The notes beneath the pieces are model-generated. The model had not been told where the DNA came from. It did no database searches and saw only the letters and a list, made by a program, of their open reading frames with translations. From Lachnoanaerobaculum saburreum DSM 3986 (GTDB lineage: Bacteria; Bacillota; Clostridia; Lachnospirales; Lachnospiraceae): 64,000 nt of DNA. Of this stretch, positions 8,737 to 17,557 are shown in pieces. The DNA lies in the NCBI RefSeq assembly GCF_000185385.1, contig NZ_GL622296.1, positions 2,077,252 through 2,141,251 on the forward strand, given 5' to 3'. How positions within the stretch are numbered: position 1 is the first letter of the stretch; each line of letters opens with the position of its first letter. Made by a program: the position numbers and the translations under genes.

Positions 8737-10104
8737 CTACTTTCCCAATATATGTCTTGCCACAAATACGCCGCTTGCCGAGGCATGTGAAAGCGAATGT
8801 GTAACACCGCTGCCGTCACCTATTACATACAGATCCTTGTGAAGAGTCTCAAGATTATTATCAAGCTCTACTTCCATATTGTAGAACTTAACCTCAACAC
8901 CGTAAAGCAGTGTCTCATCACCGGCAGTACCCGGTGCTATCTTATCAAGTGCATAAATCATCTCAATGATATCATCAAGGATTCTCTTCGGAATAACCAG
9001 TGACAGATCTCCCGGAGTTGCAGTCAGAGTCGGAGTCATAAATGATTTATTCAGTCTGCCTGCACTGCTTCTTTGGCCTCTGATAAGATCTCCGAATCTT
9101 TGCACCATTACACCGCCGCCAAGCATATTTGACAGTCTGGCAATACTCTCTCCATAACCGTTGCTGTCTTTAAACGGCTCAGTAAAATGCTTTGAAACAA
9201 GCAGAGCAAAATTGGTATTCTCAGTCTGAAGAGCCGGATCCTCATAACTGTGTCCGTTTACAGTAACAATTCCGTTTGTATTTTCATTTACTACGGCACC
9301 CTTAGGATTCATACAGAATGTTCTTACAAGATCCTGATATTTCTCAGTCCTGTATACAATCTTACTCTCATACAGCTCATCTGTAAGATGATTAAAGATC
9401 TCGGCAGGAAGCTCCACTCTTACACCGATATCCACACGGTTTGACTTGGTAGGAATCTTAAGATCCTTACAGATCTCCTCCATCCATTTACTTCCGCTTC
9501 TGCCTACAGATACTATACATTTATCTCCACAAAACTCATCATCCTTTGAGTAGAGTTTATACCCTTTCTCAAGCTTTTCTATTTTCTTTATAGGTGTTGC
9601 AAAATGAAACTCCACCTTATCCTTAAGGTAGGCATAGATATTTTCAAGTACCTCATAATTTATATCTGTTCCAAGATGACGAACACTTGCATCAAGCAGA
9701 TGCAAATTGTTTTGAAGGCAAAGCCTCTTTATATCGGAGTTGGTTGTAGAATATAACTTGGTTTTACTGCCGCCATACTTTACATTTATTCCGTCCACAT
9801 AGTTCATAAGCTCAATAGCTTTTTTCTTTCCGATATATTCATGCAAAGTGCCGCCAAACTCATTTGTGATATTATACTTTCCGTCAGAGAATGCACCTGC
9901 ACCGCCAAAACCGTTCATGATACCACAGCTCTTACAATTGATACAGGACTTTATTTTATCACCGTCTATCGGGCAATGTCTCTTCTCAAGAGGATTACCG
10001 TACTCAAAGACTGCAATCTTTAGTGAGCTGTCCTGATTTATGAGTTCATAAGCAGAAAAGATTCCTCCCGGTCCTGCTCCTATTATCATTACATCATATT
10101 TCAT
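8737..10104 (-). CDS. FAD-dependent dehydrogenase, COG2509 type
   Basis: A 455-residue flavoprotein. The Rossmann FAD motif GAGPGGIFSAYEL is at the N-terminus and the C-terminal FAD loop reads YVIGDGSGVTHSLSHASASG. A cysteine group (CPIDG, then CINCKSC) just before FGGAGAFSDGK is characteristic of this family and could hold an Fe-S centre or redox disulfide. Its reaction is unknown. An in-frame ATG at 10119 is possible, but AAAGGGAAAG within that extension is the ribosome site for the ATG at 10104. It is a single-gene unit. Confidence 0.83.
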   Translation of the reverse strand: MKYDVMIIGAGPGGIFSAYELINQDSSLKIAVFEYGNPLEKRHCPIDGDKIKSCINCKSCGIMNGFGGAGAFSDGKYNITNEFGGTLHEYIGKKKAIELMNYVDGINVKYGGSKTKLYSTTNSDIKRLCLQNNLHLLDASVRHLGTDINYEVLENIYAYLKDKVEFHFATPIKKIEKLEKGYKLYSKDDEFCGDKCIVSVGRSGSKWMEEICKDLKIPTKSNRVDIGVRVELPAEIFNHLTDELYESKIVYRTEKYQDLVRTFCMNPKGAVVNENTNGIVTVNGHSYEDPALQTENTNFALLVSKHFTEPFKDSNGYGESIARLSNMLGGGVMVQRFGDLIRGQRSSAGRLNKSFMTPTLTATPGDLSLVIPKRILDDIIEMIYALDKIAPGTAGDETLLYGVEVKFYNMEVELDNNLETLHKDLYVIGDGSGVTHSLSHASASGVFVARHILGK

Positions 10105-10339
10105 ATCTTTCCCTTTCATAAAAGCAATATGTCCTACATAAATATGGCGATATCTCTTTTGAAAAATCGCAACACAATATTTCCATTATAATATCTCTCT
10201 GGCATACTGGCAATATGGAATTGACAATTAACATAAGTTTATAAGCCTAACACCTAATGCTGATACTTCATACCTTATAAGTACAAATATTTGTTTTAAA
10301 ATATTCATAATTCTTTTACTTTACTAATTCACATAATAG

Positions 10340-11818
10340 ATGCATAATATAAGAATGAATGCAAAAATAAAAAATCTCAAAAAAATAACTCTAACACTTT
10401 TTTTAGCATTGATTACCATGTTTATCCTGCCGCTGAAAGCATTTGCATATGTGGACTGGCCGGAAAATGTAAATGTTTTGTCGGAAGGTGCAATACTTAT
10501 GGATGCAGACTCGGGAGCGGTTATATATGGTAAGAACATGCATGAGCATTACTATCCCGCCAGTATCACAAAGATTCTGACAGCCCTGATAGTAGTGGAA
10601 AATTGTAACTTAGATGACACAGTCACCTTTTCAAGAAACGCAGTGTACAATGTGGAGTCCGGTTCATCCAGTGCAGGTATAGATGTAGGCGATACACTTA
10701 CTGTAAGAGACTGTCTGTATGCCATGCTTTTACAGTCAGCCAATGAAGCAGCCAATGCACTGGCTGAACATACAGCCGGAAGCATTGACGCCTTTGCAAA
10801 AATGATGAATGATAAAGCCGCTTCACTTGGATGTAAGGATTCACATTTTGCAAATCCGAGCGGTCTTAATGACCCGGAACACTACACAAGCGCCTATGAC
10901 TACGCACTCATCAGCCGTGCGGCTTTTAAAAATCCTACTGTTACAGAGATAGACTCTGCAACATATTATAATCTACCGCCTACAAGCAGAGTTCCGACCG
11001 GTCAGACGCTTTACAGTCACCACTCCATGCTGAGGAAAAATTCAGGCAATTACTATAAGAATGCCATCTGTGGAAAAACAGGTTATACCACCTTAGCCGG
11101 AAATACACTGGTGACATATGCCAGAACTGATAAGATAGGGCTTATTACAGTAGTGTTAAACGGTAACAAGACACATTATATTGATACTCAAAGCCTGCTT
11201 GACTTCGGTTTTGCCAACTTTAAAGATATAAAACTGAAATCGTCAAGTATCGGTACAAGCTTTAAAAGCAATCTTACGCTTATACCTAATTTTAATGAGT
11301 ATACTATAGAACCGGATGACAACGCATCCGTCACTCTTCCAAATGATGCGGATATCGCAGATGTGGCGTCAACAATGGACTTTGAGCAGACTTCAGGCCT
11401 TTCTGCCAATGCGCTTTGCAAGATAGACTATACTTATAACGGCAGACCTATAGGCTCTGTAGATATACTCGCAAATAAAAATGCAAACTATGAGACTGTT
11501 GCAAGCAAGATGACAAGTGAAATTGCTTCTACCTCACCAAATGATCCGAATCATACAAATACTGTAAATAATAAGACTCAAAGTTTTTCAAATGTAATGC
11601 TCAGTATTTCAAAGAAAAGTATAATTATAGTATCAGGTACAATAGGTCTTATACTGTTGCTTATAATTATCATCTCTGTCAGAGTACATATAGCTAAAAA
11701 AAAGAATGATTTAAGCGATCGTGAAATTAGAATATATGGGCTTTTAAAAAACGGATGGAGCGCTTCAGACTGCGGTATCAGTGAAGATGAGGCAAAATAT
11801 ATAATAGAAAAGCACTGA
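10340..11818 (+). CDS. D-alanyl-D-alanine carboxypeptidase, DacF-like
   Basis: An exported penicillin-binding protein that trims the terminal D-alanine from peptidoglycan stem peptides. A signal peptide spans about residues 12-36, ending PLKAFA. The three active-site motifs are all present: SITK (Ser75), SAN (133-135) and KTG (246-248). A membrane segment at about 427-449 and a basic, cytosolic ~43-residue tail follow, unlike the usual amphipathic C-terminal anchor. Neither the ATG at 10340 nor the one at 10355 has a clear ribosome site, so the start is uncertain by 15 bases. The 235 bases upstream show no convincing promoter. Confidence 0.92.
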   Translation: MHNIRMNAKIKNLKKITLTLFLALITMFILPLKAFAYVDWPENVNVLSEGAILMDADSGAVIYGKNMHEHYYPASITKILTALIVVENCNLDDTVTFSRNAVYNVESGSSSAGIDVGDTLTVRDCLYAMLLQSANEAANALAEHTAGSIDAFAKMMNDKAASLGCKDSHFANPSGLNDPEHYTSAYDYALISRAAFKNPTVTEIDSATYYNLPPTSRVPTGQTLYSHHSMLRKNSGNYYKNAICGKTGYTTLAGNTLVTYARTDKIGLITVVLNGNKTHYIDTQSLLDFGFANFKDIKLKSSSIGTSFKSNLTLIPNFNEYTIEPDDNASVTLPNDADIADVASTMDFEQTSGLSANALCKIDYTYNGRPIGSVDILANKNANYETVASKMTSEIASTSPNDPNHTNTVNNKTQSFSNVMLSISKKSIIIVSGTIGLILLLIIIISVRVHIAKKKNDLSDREIRIYGLLKNGWSASDCGISEDEAKYIIEKH

Positions 11819-11838
11819 ACCGGTGCTTTTTTATTTTT
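11808..11838 (+). terminator. terminator after the carboxypeptidase gene
   Basis: AAAAGCAC pairs with GTGCTTTT across a 7-base loop (arms centred on 11811-11815 and 11823-11827), followed by a T-rich tract. The left arm is inside the last codons of the gene. Confidence 0.65.
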
Positions 11839-11875
11839 TCTTTAAGAAATCGTAATATCTGTTTTGTTAATTCAC

Positions 11876-11904
11876 TTGAATTATTCTCCATATGGCTATA
11901 CAAT
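11876..11904 (+). promoter_or_regulatory. promoter of the PAP2 gene
   Basis: TTGAAT (11876-11881) and TACAAT (11899-11904) are separated by exactly 17 bases, a good vegetative-sigma promoter. The start of transcription would fall at about 11911, inside the inverted repeat. Confidence 0.6.
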
Positions 11905-11906
11905 CA

Positions 11907-11926
11907 AGTAACAGGTATCTGTTACT
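11907..11926. promoter_or_regulatory. perfect inverted repeat at the PAP2 transcription start
   Basis: AGTAACAG-GTAT-CTGTTACT has two perfect 8-base arms. It begins two bases after the -10 hexamer and ends 24 bases before the ATG, the position of a classical repressor operator. No regulator gene adjoins it. Confidence 0.55.
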
Positions 11927-11950
11927 ATGTTAAGGTATTGGGGAGACATT

Positions 11951-12619
11951 ATGAAAATAATAATAGAATTTTTTAAAAAATATAAGCATGCTTGGGTTTT
12001 CTTGTATACTTTCATATACTTGCCATGGTATATGTATCTTGAAAGAACCGTAGTCAGTGAATATCATATAATGCACACTTGGGTGGACAATCTTATTCCG
12101 TTCAACGAATACTTTATCATCCCATATTTTATATGGTTTGTATATGTGTCGTCCGCACTCTTCTTCTTTTTTTTCAAAGATGTGGATGAGTTCTATAGAT
12201 TCGGTCTATATCTGGCACTCGGCATGAGTATATCACTGTTTATCTGCCAAATATTCCCAAACGGAACCAACCTTAGACCTATGAACCTTGACCCGAACAA
12301 GAATATCTTTACACATATGGTAGCTTTTATATATAGAACCGATACACCTACCAATGTATTTCCAAGTATTCATGTCTTCAATTCAATAGCCACTCATGTA
12401 GCTGTTGTAAGGTCAAGATTCTTCTACAGCAACATGAAGGTAAAGGTAATATCATTTGTAATAATGATATCCATATGCCTGTCCACACTGTTTTTAAAAC
12501 AACACTCTTTCCTTGATGTCGTAGGTGCCACTATACTGTCCTATGTTATCTACCAACTTATCTATGCAAAGATACCGCTGCCGATAAACCGCGAGGCAAG
12601 AGAAAATATAAGGATATAA
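11951..12619 (+). CDS. PAP2-family membrane phosphatase
   Basis: A 222-residue membrane protein with about six hydrophobic segments. The phosphatase motifs can be read as the RP of TNLRP, the PSIH motif (FPSIHVF), and a final H-x3-D in KQHSFLDVVGA. Relatives dephosphorylate lipid phosphates such as phosphatidic acid, or undecaprenyl pyrophosphate. The latter would feed both peptidoglycan and the neighbouring capsule pathway, but this is inference. An upstream ATG at 11927 is possible; GGGGAG at 11940-11945 places the start at 11951. It is monocistronic. Confidence 0.83.
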   Translation: MKIIIEFFKKYKHAWVFLYTFIYLPWYMYLERTVVSEYHIMHTWVDNLIPFNEYFIIPYFIWFVYVSSALFFFFFKDVDEFYRFGLYLALGMSISLFICQIFPNGTNLRPMNLDPNKNIFTHMVAFIYRTDTPTNVFPSIHVFNSIATHVAVVRSRFFYSNMKVKVISFVIMISICLSTLFLKQHSFLDVVGATILSYVIYQLIYAKIPLPINREARENIRI

Positions 12620-12657
12620 AACAATCGGCTGTAGGAAATTCCTACAGCCGATTGTTT
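12619..12657. terminator. bidirectional terminator, 19-base perfect arms
   Basis: Positions 12619-12637 and 12639-12657 are perfect reverse complements around a single base, with A's on the left and T's on the right. It ends the PAP2 transcript and the converging toxin-antitoxin transcript; its right arm overlaps the toxin stop codon. Confidence 0.88.
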
Positions 12658-12919
12658 ATTTGTCTCTATAATGTGAGCCGCATTGCCAAATTTCTAAGTA
12701 ATTTTTATTTATACTAAATACAATTCTATTTTTATTATCAATCCTTACGCTCCAGTATCCTGCTAAATCTGCCTTTAATGGTTCCGGCTTTCCACTACAG
12801 TTGTAACCATTTCTTTCAATATCCTTTATTAACTGATTTATCTTCCTTAAAGTTTTCTTATCCTGCAATTGCCAGTATAAATAATCCTCCCATGCTTCTT
12901 CGCTCCATACTTTTTGCAT
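12656..12919 (-). CDS. yoeB: YoeB/Txe-family mRNA interferase toxin
   Basis: An 87-residue ribosome-dependent endoribonuclease toxin that cleaves mRNA in the ribosomal A site. It matches the YoeB pattern closely: WSEEAWEDYLYW at the N-terminus, GKPEPLK centrally, and the catalytic residues Glu46, Arg65, His83 and Tyr84 at the same numbers as in E. coli YoeB, so it looks intact. AGAGGT within the end of the antitoxin gene precedes its ATG, and only 3 bases separate the two genes. Confidence 0.93.
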   Translation of the reverse strand: MQKVWSEEAWEDYLYWQLQDKKTLRKINQLIKDIERNGYNCSGKPEPLKADLAGYWSVRIDNKNRIVFSINKNYLEIWQCGSHYRDK

Positions 12920-12922
12920 AAA

Positions 12923-13177
12923 CTATACCTCTATAATTTCATGCTCAGTTAACTTCTTTTCTCCATCTCTTACCTGCCTTATAGACTCTCTAAGTCTTGA
13001 CATATTTTCATCTGAATAAAAAGGATCGGCAGACAGCTCAAAAGGTATACGATTCTCGCGCACTACTGTTTTTAAATAAATATTAATTGCTGCAGACATA
13101 CTAATTCCAATATCATCAAATGTTCTCTCTGCCTTCTTTTTTATTTCATCATCAACTCTAAAGCTAATTTGTGCCAT
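12923..13177 (-). CDS. RelB/DinJ-family antitoxin
   Basis: An 84-residue antitoxin. The ribbon-helix-helix DNA-binding start ISFRVDDEIKKKAERTFDDIGISMSAAINIYLK is of RelB/DinJ type and the C-terminal half is the toxin-binding region. Most YoeB toxins pair with YefM/Phd-type antitoxins; here the antitoxin is a DinJ-like protein. AGGAGG precedes the ATG. It presumably represses its own promoter, with the toxin as corepressor. Confidence 0.9.
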   Translation of the reverse strand: MAQISFRVDDEIKKKAERTFDDIGISMSAAINIYLKTVVRENRIPFELSADPFYSDENMSRLRESIRQVRDGEKKLTEHEIIEV

Positions 13178-13199
13178 AACAGAACCTCCTCATATATTT

Positions 13200-13232
13200 A
13201 TACTACCACAATTGTCATTATTTGTATAGTAT
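13200..13232. promoter_or_regulatory. candidate operator of the toxin-antitoxin unit
   Basis: ATACTA (13200-13205) and TAGTAT (13227-13232) are inverted arms flanking the palindrome ACAATTGT (13208-13215), 23-55 bases before the antitoxin ATG. This fits autoregulation by a ribbon-helix-helix antitoxin. The -35/-10 elements are not clear. Confidence 0.35.
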
Positions 13233-13281
13233 TTTGCAGTACAATAGTTATTACATTTACTTGTAATGATATGAGTAAATT

Positions 13282-14520
13282 CTAGTCTCTTCCGAACAAA
13301 TCTCTTGTATACACTTTTGCATTTACATCATTTAGACATTCATCATATCTGTTGGCAATAATAGCATCACTTTCTTCTTTAAAGACTTCAATATCATTTA
13401 CAATTCTGCTTCCAAAAAAAGTAGTACCGTCTTCAAGTGTCGGCTCGTAAATGATTACCTTGGCTCCCTTAGCCTTAATTCGCTTTATAACGCCCTGTAT
13501 AGAAGACTCTCTAAAATTATCCGAATTAGACTTCATAGTAAGCCTGTAAACACCAATGACCACATCCCTTTCCATAGACGGGTCATATGCACTGTCTTCA
13601 CCATAATCATAATATCCCGCCTTTTGTAAAACCTGATCGGCAATAAATTCCTTTCTGGTTTTATTGGACTCTACAATAGCTGAAATCATATTTTGAGGTA
13701 CATCCTCATAATTTGCCAAAAGTTGCTTGGTATCCTTTGGCAAACAATATCCGCCATACCCGAAAGAAGGATTATTATAATGCTCACCGACTCTAGGATC
13801 AAGGCAGACTCCGCTTATAATCTCCTTTGTATTAAGTCCTTTCATTTCCGCATAGGTATCAAGCTCATTAAAATAAGATACGCGAAGTGCCAGATATGTG
13901 TTTGCAAAAAGCTTTACAGCCTCAGCTTCGGCAAATCCCATAAGCAATATATCTATATCCTCTTTAACGGCACCGTCCTTTAAAAGATTTGCAAAAGTGT
14001 CCGCCGCCTTCATAAGCCTTGCATTCATAGTATCCGTTCCCACAATTATTCTTGAAGGATATAGGTTATCATATAATGCCTTTGACTCCCTTAAAAACTC
14101 CGGAGAAAAAAGAATATTGTCACAGTGATACTTATTTCTAATACTATCCGTATATCCCACAGGAATAGTAGACTTTATTACAATGATTGCATCCGGATTG
14201 TAATCTATAACAGACTCAATCACATTTTCAATGGCCGAAGTATCAAAAAAATTCTTCTGTGTATCATAGTTTGTCGGAGCCGCTATCACCACAAAATCCG
14301 CATCGGTATAAGCCTCCTTTGTATCCAAAGTAGCCCTAAGATTAAGTTCTTTTTCCTTAAAATACTTTTCAATATACTCATCCTGAATCGGACTTATCCT
14401 GTTATTTATTTTATCAACCTTCTCGGCAATAATATCCACCGCCACCACCTCATTGTGTTGTGCTAACAAAGTGGCAATTGATAAGCCTACATATCCTGTT
14501 CCTGCTATTGCTATTTTCAT
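13282..14520 (-). CDS. ugd: UDP-glucose/nucleotide-sugar 6-dehydrogenase
   Basis: Oxidises UDP-glucose to UDP-glucuronate with two NAD+. It shows the NAD-binding GTGYVGL at residues 7-13, the central SPEFLRES segment, and the catalytic-cysteine motif [14 protein letters not shown]. At 412 residues it is the normal family length. AGGAGAG precedes the ATG. It is the last gene of the capsule cluster and follows the 4-epimerase by 15 bases, so the pair supplies UDP-glucuronate and UDP-galacturonate. UDP-ManNAc dehydrogenases are more distant in motif detail. Confidence 0.92.
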   Translation of the reverse strand: MKIAIAGTGYVGLSIATLLAQHNEVVAVDIIAEKVDKINNRISPIQDEYIEKYFKEKELNLRATLDTKEAYTDADFVVIAAPTNYDTQKNFFDTSAIENVIESVIDYNPDAIIVIKSTIPVGYTDSIRNKYHCDNILFSPEFLRESKALYDNLYPSRIIVGTDTMNARLMKAADTFANLLKDGAVKEDIDILLMGFAEAEAVKLFANTYLALRVSYFNELDTYAEMKGLNTKEIISGVCLDPRVGEHYNNPSFGYGGYCLPKDTKQLLANYEDVPQNMISAIVESNKTRKEFIADQVLQKAGYYDYGEDSAYDPSMERDVVIGVYRLTMKSNSDNFRESSIQGVIKRIKAKGAKVIIYEPTLEDGTTFFGSRIVNDIEVFKEESDAIIANRYDECLNDVNAKVYTRDLFGRD

Positions 14521-14535
14521 ATAACTCTCCTGATA

Positions 14536-15627
14536 TTAAATCTTATAAAATTCTTTATACCACTGTGCAAACTTTCTAATACCATCTCTTAAATTTGTAT
14601 GTGGTTTGAAACCGAAATCATTTTCAAATGCCTTTGTATCTGCAAACGTAATAGGTACATCTCCGGGCTGCATAGGTACCAATTTCTTATGAGCTTCAAA
14701 ATTATAGTTCTTAGACAATACTCCTGCATTAACCAATTCTTGCTGTAATATATCTACAAAATCAAGTAAATTCTCAGGATTACTGTTTCCGATATTGTAG
14801 ATAGCATAAGGTGGCAATGGTAAACCGTCATTACCGTTTTTCTTTTCCGGAGCAGATTTGATAACTCTTTTTACTCCCTCTACAATATCATCTATAAATG
14901 TAAAATCCCTTTTACATTTTCCATAGTTAAATATCTCAATACTCTCTCCATTAAGAAGTTTATTGGTGAATCCAAAATATGCCATATCAGGTCTTCCGGC
15001 AGGCCCATAAACTGTAAAAAATCTAAGTCCGGTAGACGGAATATTATAAAGCTTACTATATGCATGAGCCAATAATTCATTAGACTTCTTCGTAGCGGCA
15101 TACAAAGAAACAGGGTTATCCACCTTATCATCTGTAGAATATGGAACCTTTTCATTAGATCCATATACTGATGAAGATGATGCATATACCAAATGTTCTA
15201 CACCTATATTGCCATTGTCATATGAGTGTCTACAGGCCTCTAATATATTGTAAAATCCAATAATATTACTCTCAATATATGCATCAGGATTTGTTATAGA
15301 GTAGCGAACTCCGGCTTGTGCTGCCAAATTCACAACTACTGAAGGCTTACACTCATCAAATACTCTATTGATAAGTTCTTTATCTGCTATATTTCCTTTA
15401 ATAAACGTCCAACCTGAATCACTACATTCACCAGCAACCTTCTCAATCTGCTCTAAACGCCACTCCTTGATTGACACATCATAGTAGTCATTTATATTGT
15501 CAATACCGATAATATGAACACAAGGTTGTGTCCTTAGCAGTTCAATAACCAGGTTGCTGCCTATAAATCCGGCAGAACCGGTGACTAAGACTGTTTTATC
15601 TTTCAAAATAACATTATTTGCTCTCAT
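14536..15627 (-). CDS. UDP-glucuronate 4-epimerase-like NAD-dependent epimerase
   Basis: A 363-residue extended short-chain dehydrogenase. It has GSAGFIGSN for NAD binding near residue 17 and the catalytic Tyr/Lys of YAATKKSNE near residue 177; FTVYGPAGRPDMA and KRDFTFIDDIVEG are characteristic of UDP-glucuronate 4-epimerases. It would convert UDP-glucuronate from the next gene to UDP-galacturonate for the capsule. GAGGTAATATT precedes the ATG. Another uronate-active epimerase is possible. Confidence 0.88.
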   Translation of the reverse strand: MRANNVILKDKTVLVTGSAGFIGSNLVIELLRTQPCVHIIGIDNINDYYDVSIKEWRLEQIEKVAGECSDSGWTFIKGNIADKELINRVFDECKPSVVVNLAAQAGVRYSITNPDAYIESNIIGFYNILEACRHSYDNGNIGVEHLVYASSSSVYGSNEKVPYSTDDKVDNPVSLYAATKKSNELLAHAYSKLYNIPSTGLRFFTVYGPAGRPDMAYFGFTNKLLNGESIEIFNYGKCKRDFTFIDDIVEGVKRVIKSAPEKKNGNDGLPLPPYAIYNIGNSNPENLLDFVDILQQELVNAGVLSKNYNFEAHKKLVPMQPGDVPITFADTKAFENDFGFKPHTNLRDGIRKFAQWYKEFYKI

Positions 15628-15846
15628 AATATTACCTCGCTACATTATTAATATAATCACATGTGAAATTTTTTATTGGATACAACTTTACTTATTGTAA
15701 ACATCTGATACTCTTTTCTTATTAATCTTAGTATAATAAAACTCCTATTCATCCGTCACTATATCCATTACTAACTTTGGACAAATTTCATAGTAAGCTC
15801 AAGCATTATAGTATTATTCCTTACTAAAATAATAAAAACTTCTACT

Positions 15847-17424
15847 CTAAGACAACATATCGTCACTTTGTTTCAATCTTCTATTCAGTACCTTCTTAAA
15901 AAGATTACTAAATTTTATCCTCAATTCTATAAATGCTTTATGTCTAAAGAACAAAATAATATACACTATATTAATAGATATAAACAAACACATTGCCTTT
16001 AATGCCCACCATACCAGTGAAGGTGTTGTCCATTTTTCAAATATAAAAAATAAAACAAATCCAACAATAAATGTAATGATATGATATATTCCATGTGCTT
16101 TATAGTAATTTACCAACGGTATTTCTAATCCATACTTAAATACTATAAATGGGTCAAATGTACCAACTGTAAATATTCTACTTAAAAGTGTACCAATAAA
16201 AATACCTGTAATCCCTATATATTTAGCCAATATTATTGATGACACTACATTTACTATTATCATACATACTGGTCTGTATCTTCCTTCATAAAATAGTCCA
16301 TATGCATTCCTAAAATTTGAGTTAACACTTTGCGTTCCACATATATAAAAATTTGTACACAAAATAACCACAGTACTCATTCCAATCAAGTATTCCGAAC
16401 CTAATACTAATTTTATAAATGGATTTATCAAAATAACCATGCATATTCCACAAACTGAATAAACCCAAAACCCTATAAAGTCAAGCCAAGAGTAAATCTT
16501 ATATGTACTTTCCTTATTTTCTGTTGCTATTACATTGCCTATTGATGCTGTTGCAGCTGCCATAGCTCTCATCAATATACTTGCTACTGATTTAATTATA
16601 AGAGTATAATTTGAACATAAACCTGTTATAATTATTCCACATATTGCTGTCATCACCAAATTGTCTGTCCCATTTTCTACTGCAATTGATGCTTTGTAAA
16701 TAAACAGTGCATATATCTTCTTTGATAATACTTTTATTTCCGATGTTCTCAATTTATCAGCTGATTTTATCCCTTTTAAAAAGGGATAGTATTTATCACA
16801 TTTTTTTGAAATAAATATATTTTGAGAGACAATAGCAATTATCGATATTATAAGATACAACAAATAGTTATGTGTTAGCAACAATACTGCAATCTGACAT
16901 AAAGTAGATACAATACTTGTCACAGACTCTATTAATGTAATACAGTAATCTTTCTGGTCAGCGGCAAAAAGAGTCTTCTTATAAATAAATAGATATGAAA
17001 CTGCCGATTGTAATATAAACAATATATAAATAGTGTCTATATGTTCGATTCCTATTGTATCTTTATCTACAATTATCCACCTCAAAAATGGAAGTAAAAT
17101 AATACCAACAGCAATTACAACTATTGCAATTACTACATATACTTTTGAGTAAAAATTAAGTATTGTACAGACACGTTTCTCATCCTTTTTAGCTAATGGC
17201 TTATATAGTGCCTGAGGTAAGGCAACTCCAAAACCTAAGTCTGCTAATGAAAGTATAGCTATAATACTCGAAAAAAGTGCACTAACACCTAAATACTGTT
17301 TTCCCAATGTAAAAATAAAAATATATCTAGAGGCAAATTTAATTATAAGTATTATAAAATGATCTGCTAAGCTTGTAATTGCATTTAGCATAGTTTTTTT
17401 TGTTCTTGAATAGTTCAATTCCAT
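15847..17424 (-). CDS. Wzx-type polysaccharide flippase
   Basis: A 525-residue polytopic membrane protein with 12-14 predicted helices and a basic N-terminus (YSRTKKTM), typical of the oligosaccharidyl-lipid flippases of the MOP superfamily. It should move undecaprenyl-linked capsule repeat units to the outer face of the membrane. Only one flippase and one polymerase are in the cluster, consistent with a Wzy-dependent pathway. The gene is distinctly AT-rich. The 219-base gap downstream has a weak TAGTAAG/CTTACTA dyad (15791-15826) and nothing else clear. Confidence 0.88.
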   Translation of the reverse strand: MELNYSRTKKTMLNAITSLADHFIILIIKFASRYIFIFTLGKQYLGVSALFSSIIAILSLADLGFGVALPQALYKPLAKKDEKRVCTILNFYSKVYVVIAIVVIAVGIILLPFLRWIIVDKDTIGIEHIDTIYILFILQSAVSYLFIYKKTLFAADQKDYCITLIESVTSIVSTLCQIAVLLLTHNYLLYLIISIIAIVSQNIFISKKCDKYYPFLKGIKSADKLRTSEIKVLSKKIYALFIYKASIAVENGTDNLVMTAICGIIITGLCSNYTLIIKSVASILMRAMAAATASIGNVIATENKESTYKIYSWLDFIGFWVYSVCGICMVILINPFIKLVLGSEYLIGMSTVVILCTNFYICGTQSVNSNFRNAYGLFYEGRYRPVCMIIVNVVSSIILAKYIGITGIFIGTLLSRIFTVGTFDPFIVFKYGLEIPLVNYYKAHGIYHIITFIVGFVLFFIFEKWTTPSLVWWALKAMCLFISINIVYIILFFRHKAFIELRIKFSNLFKKVLNRRLKQSDDMLS

Positions 17425-17557
17425 TTATTACCTATTTTGACTCAACAAAGGCCCTTATTGATTACTCCTTCTATTGTCAACATACCTTTCTAAATATCTA
17501 AATTCTTTTATTCAATATTATTAGCATTATTAAATACCAGTATTCTTATTTTTATAT

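Noticed and set aside
10221-10240. TTGACA ahead of the carboxypeptidase gene as a promoter
   Set aside because: The nearest TATAAG is only 13 bases away and no -10 lies at 16-18 bases.
15791-15826. Promoter or terminator in the gap after the flippase
   Set aside because: A TATAAT on the minus strand lacks a -35, and the TAGTAAG dyad is short with no T-run.
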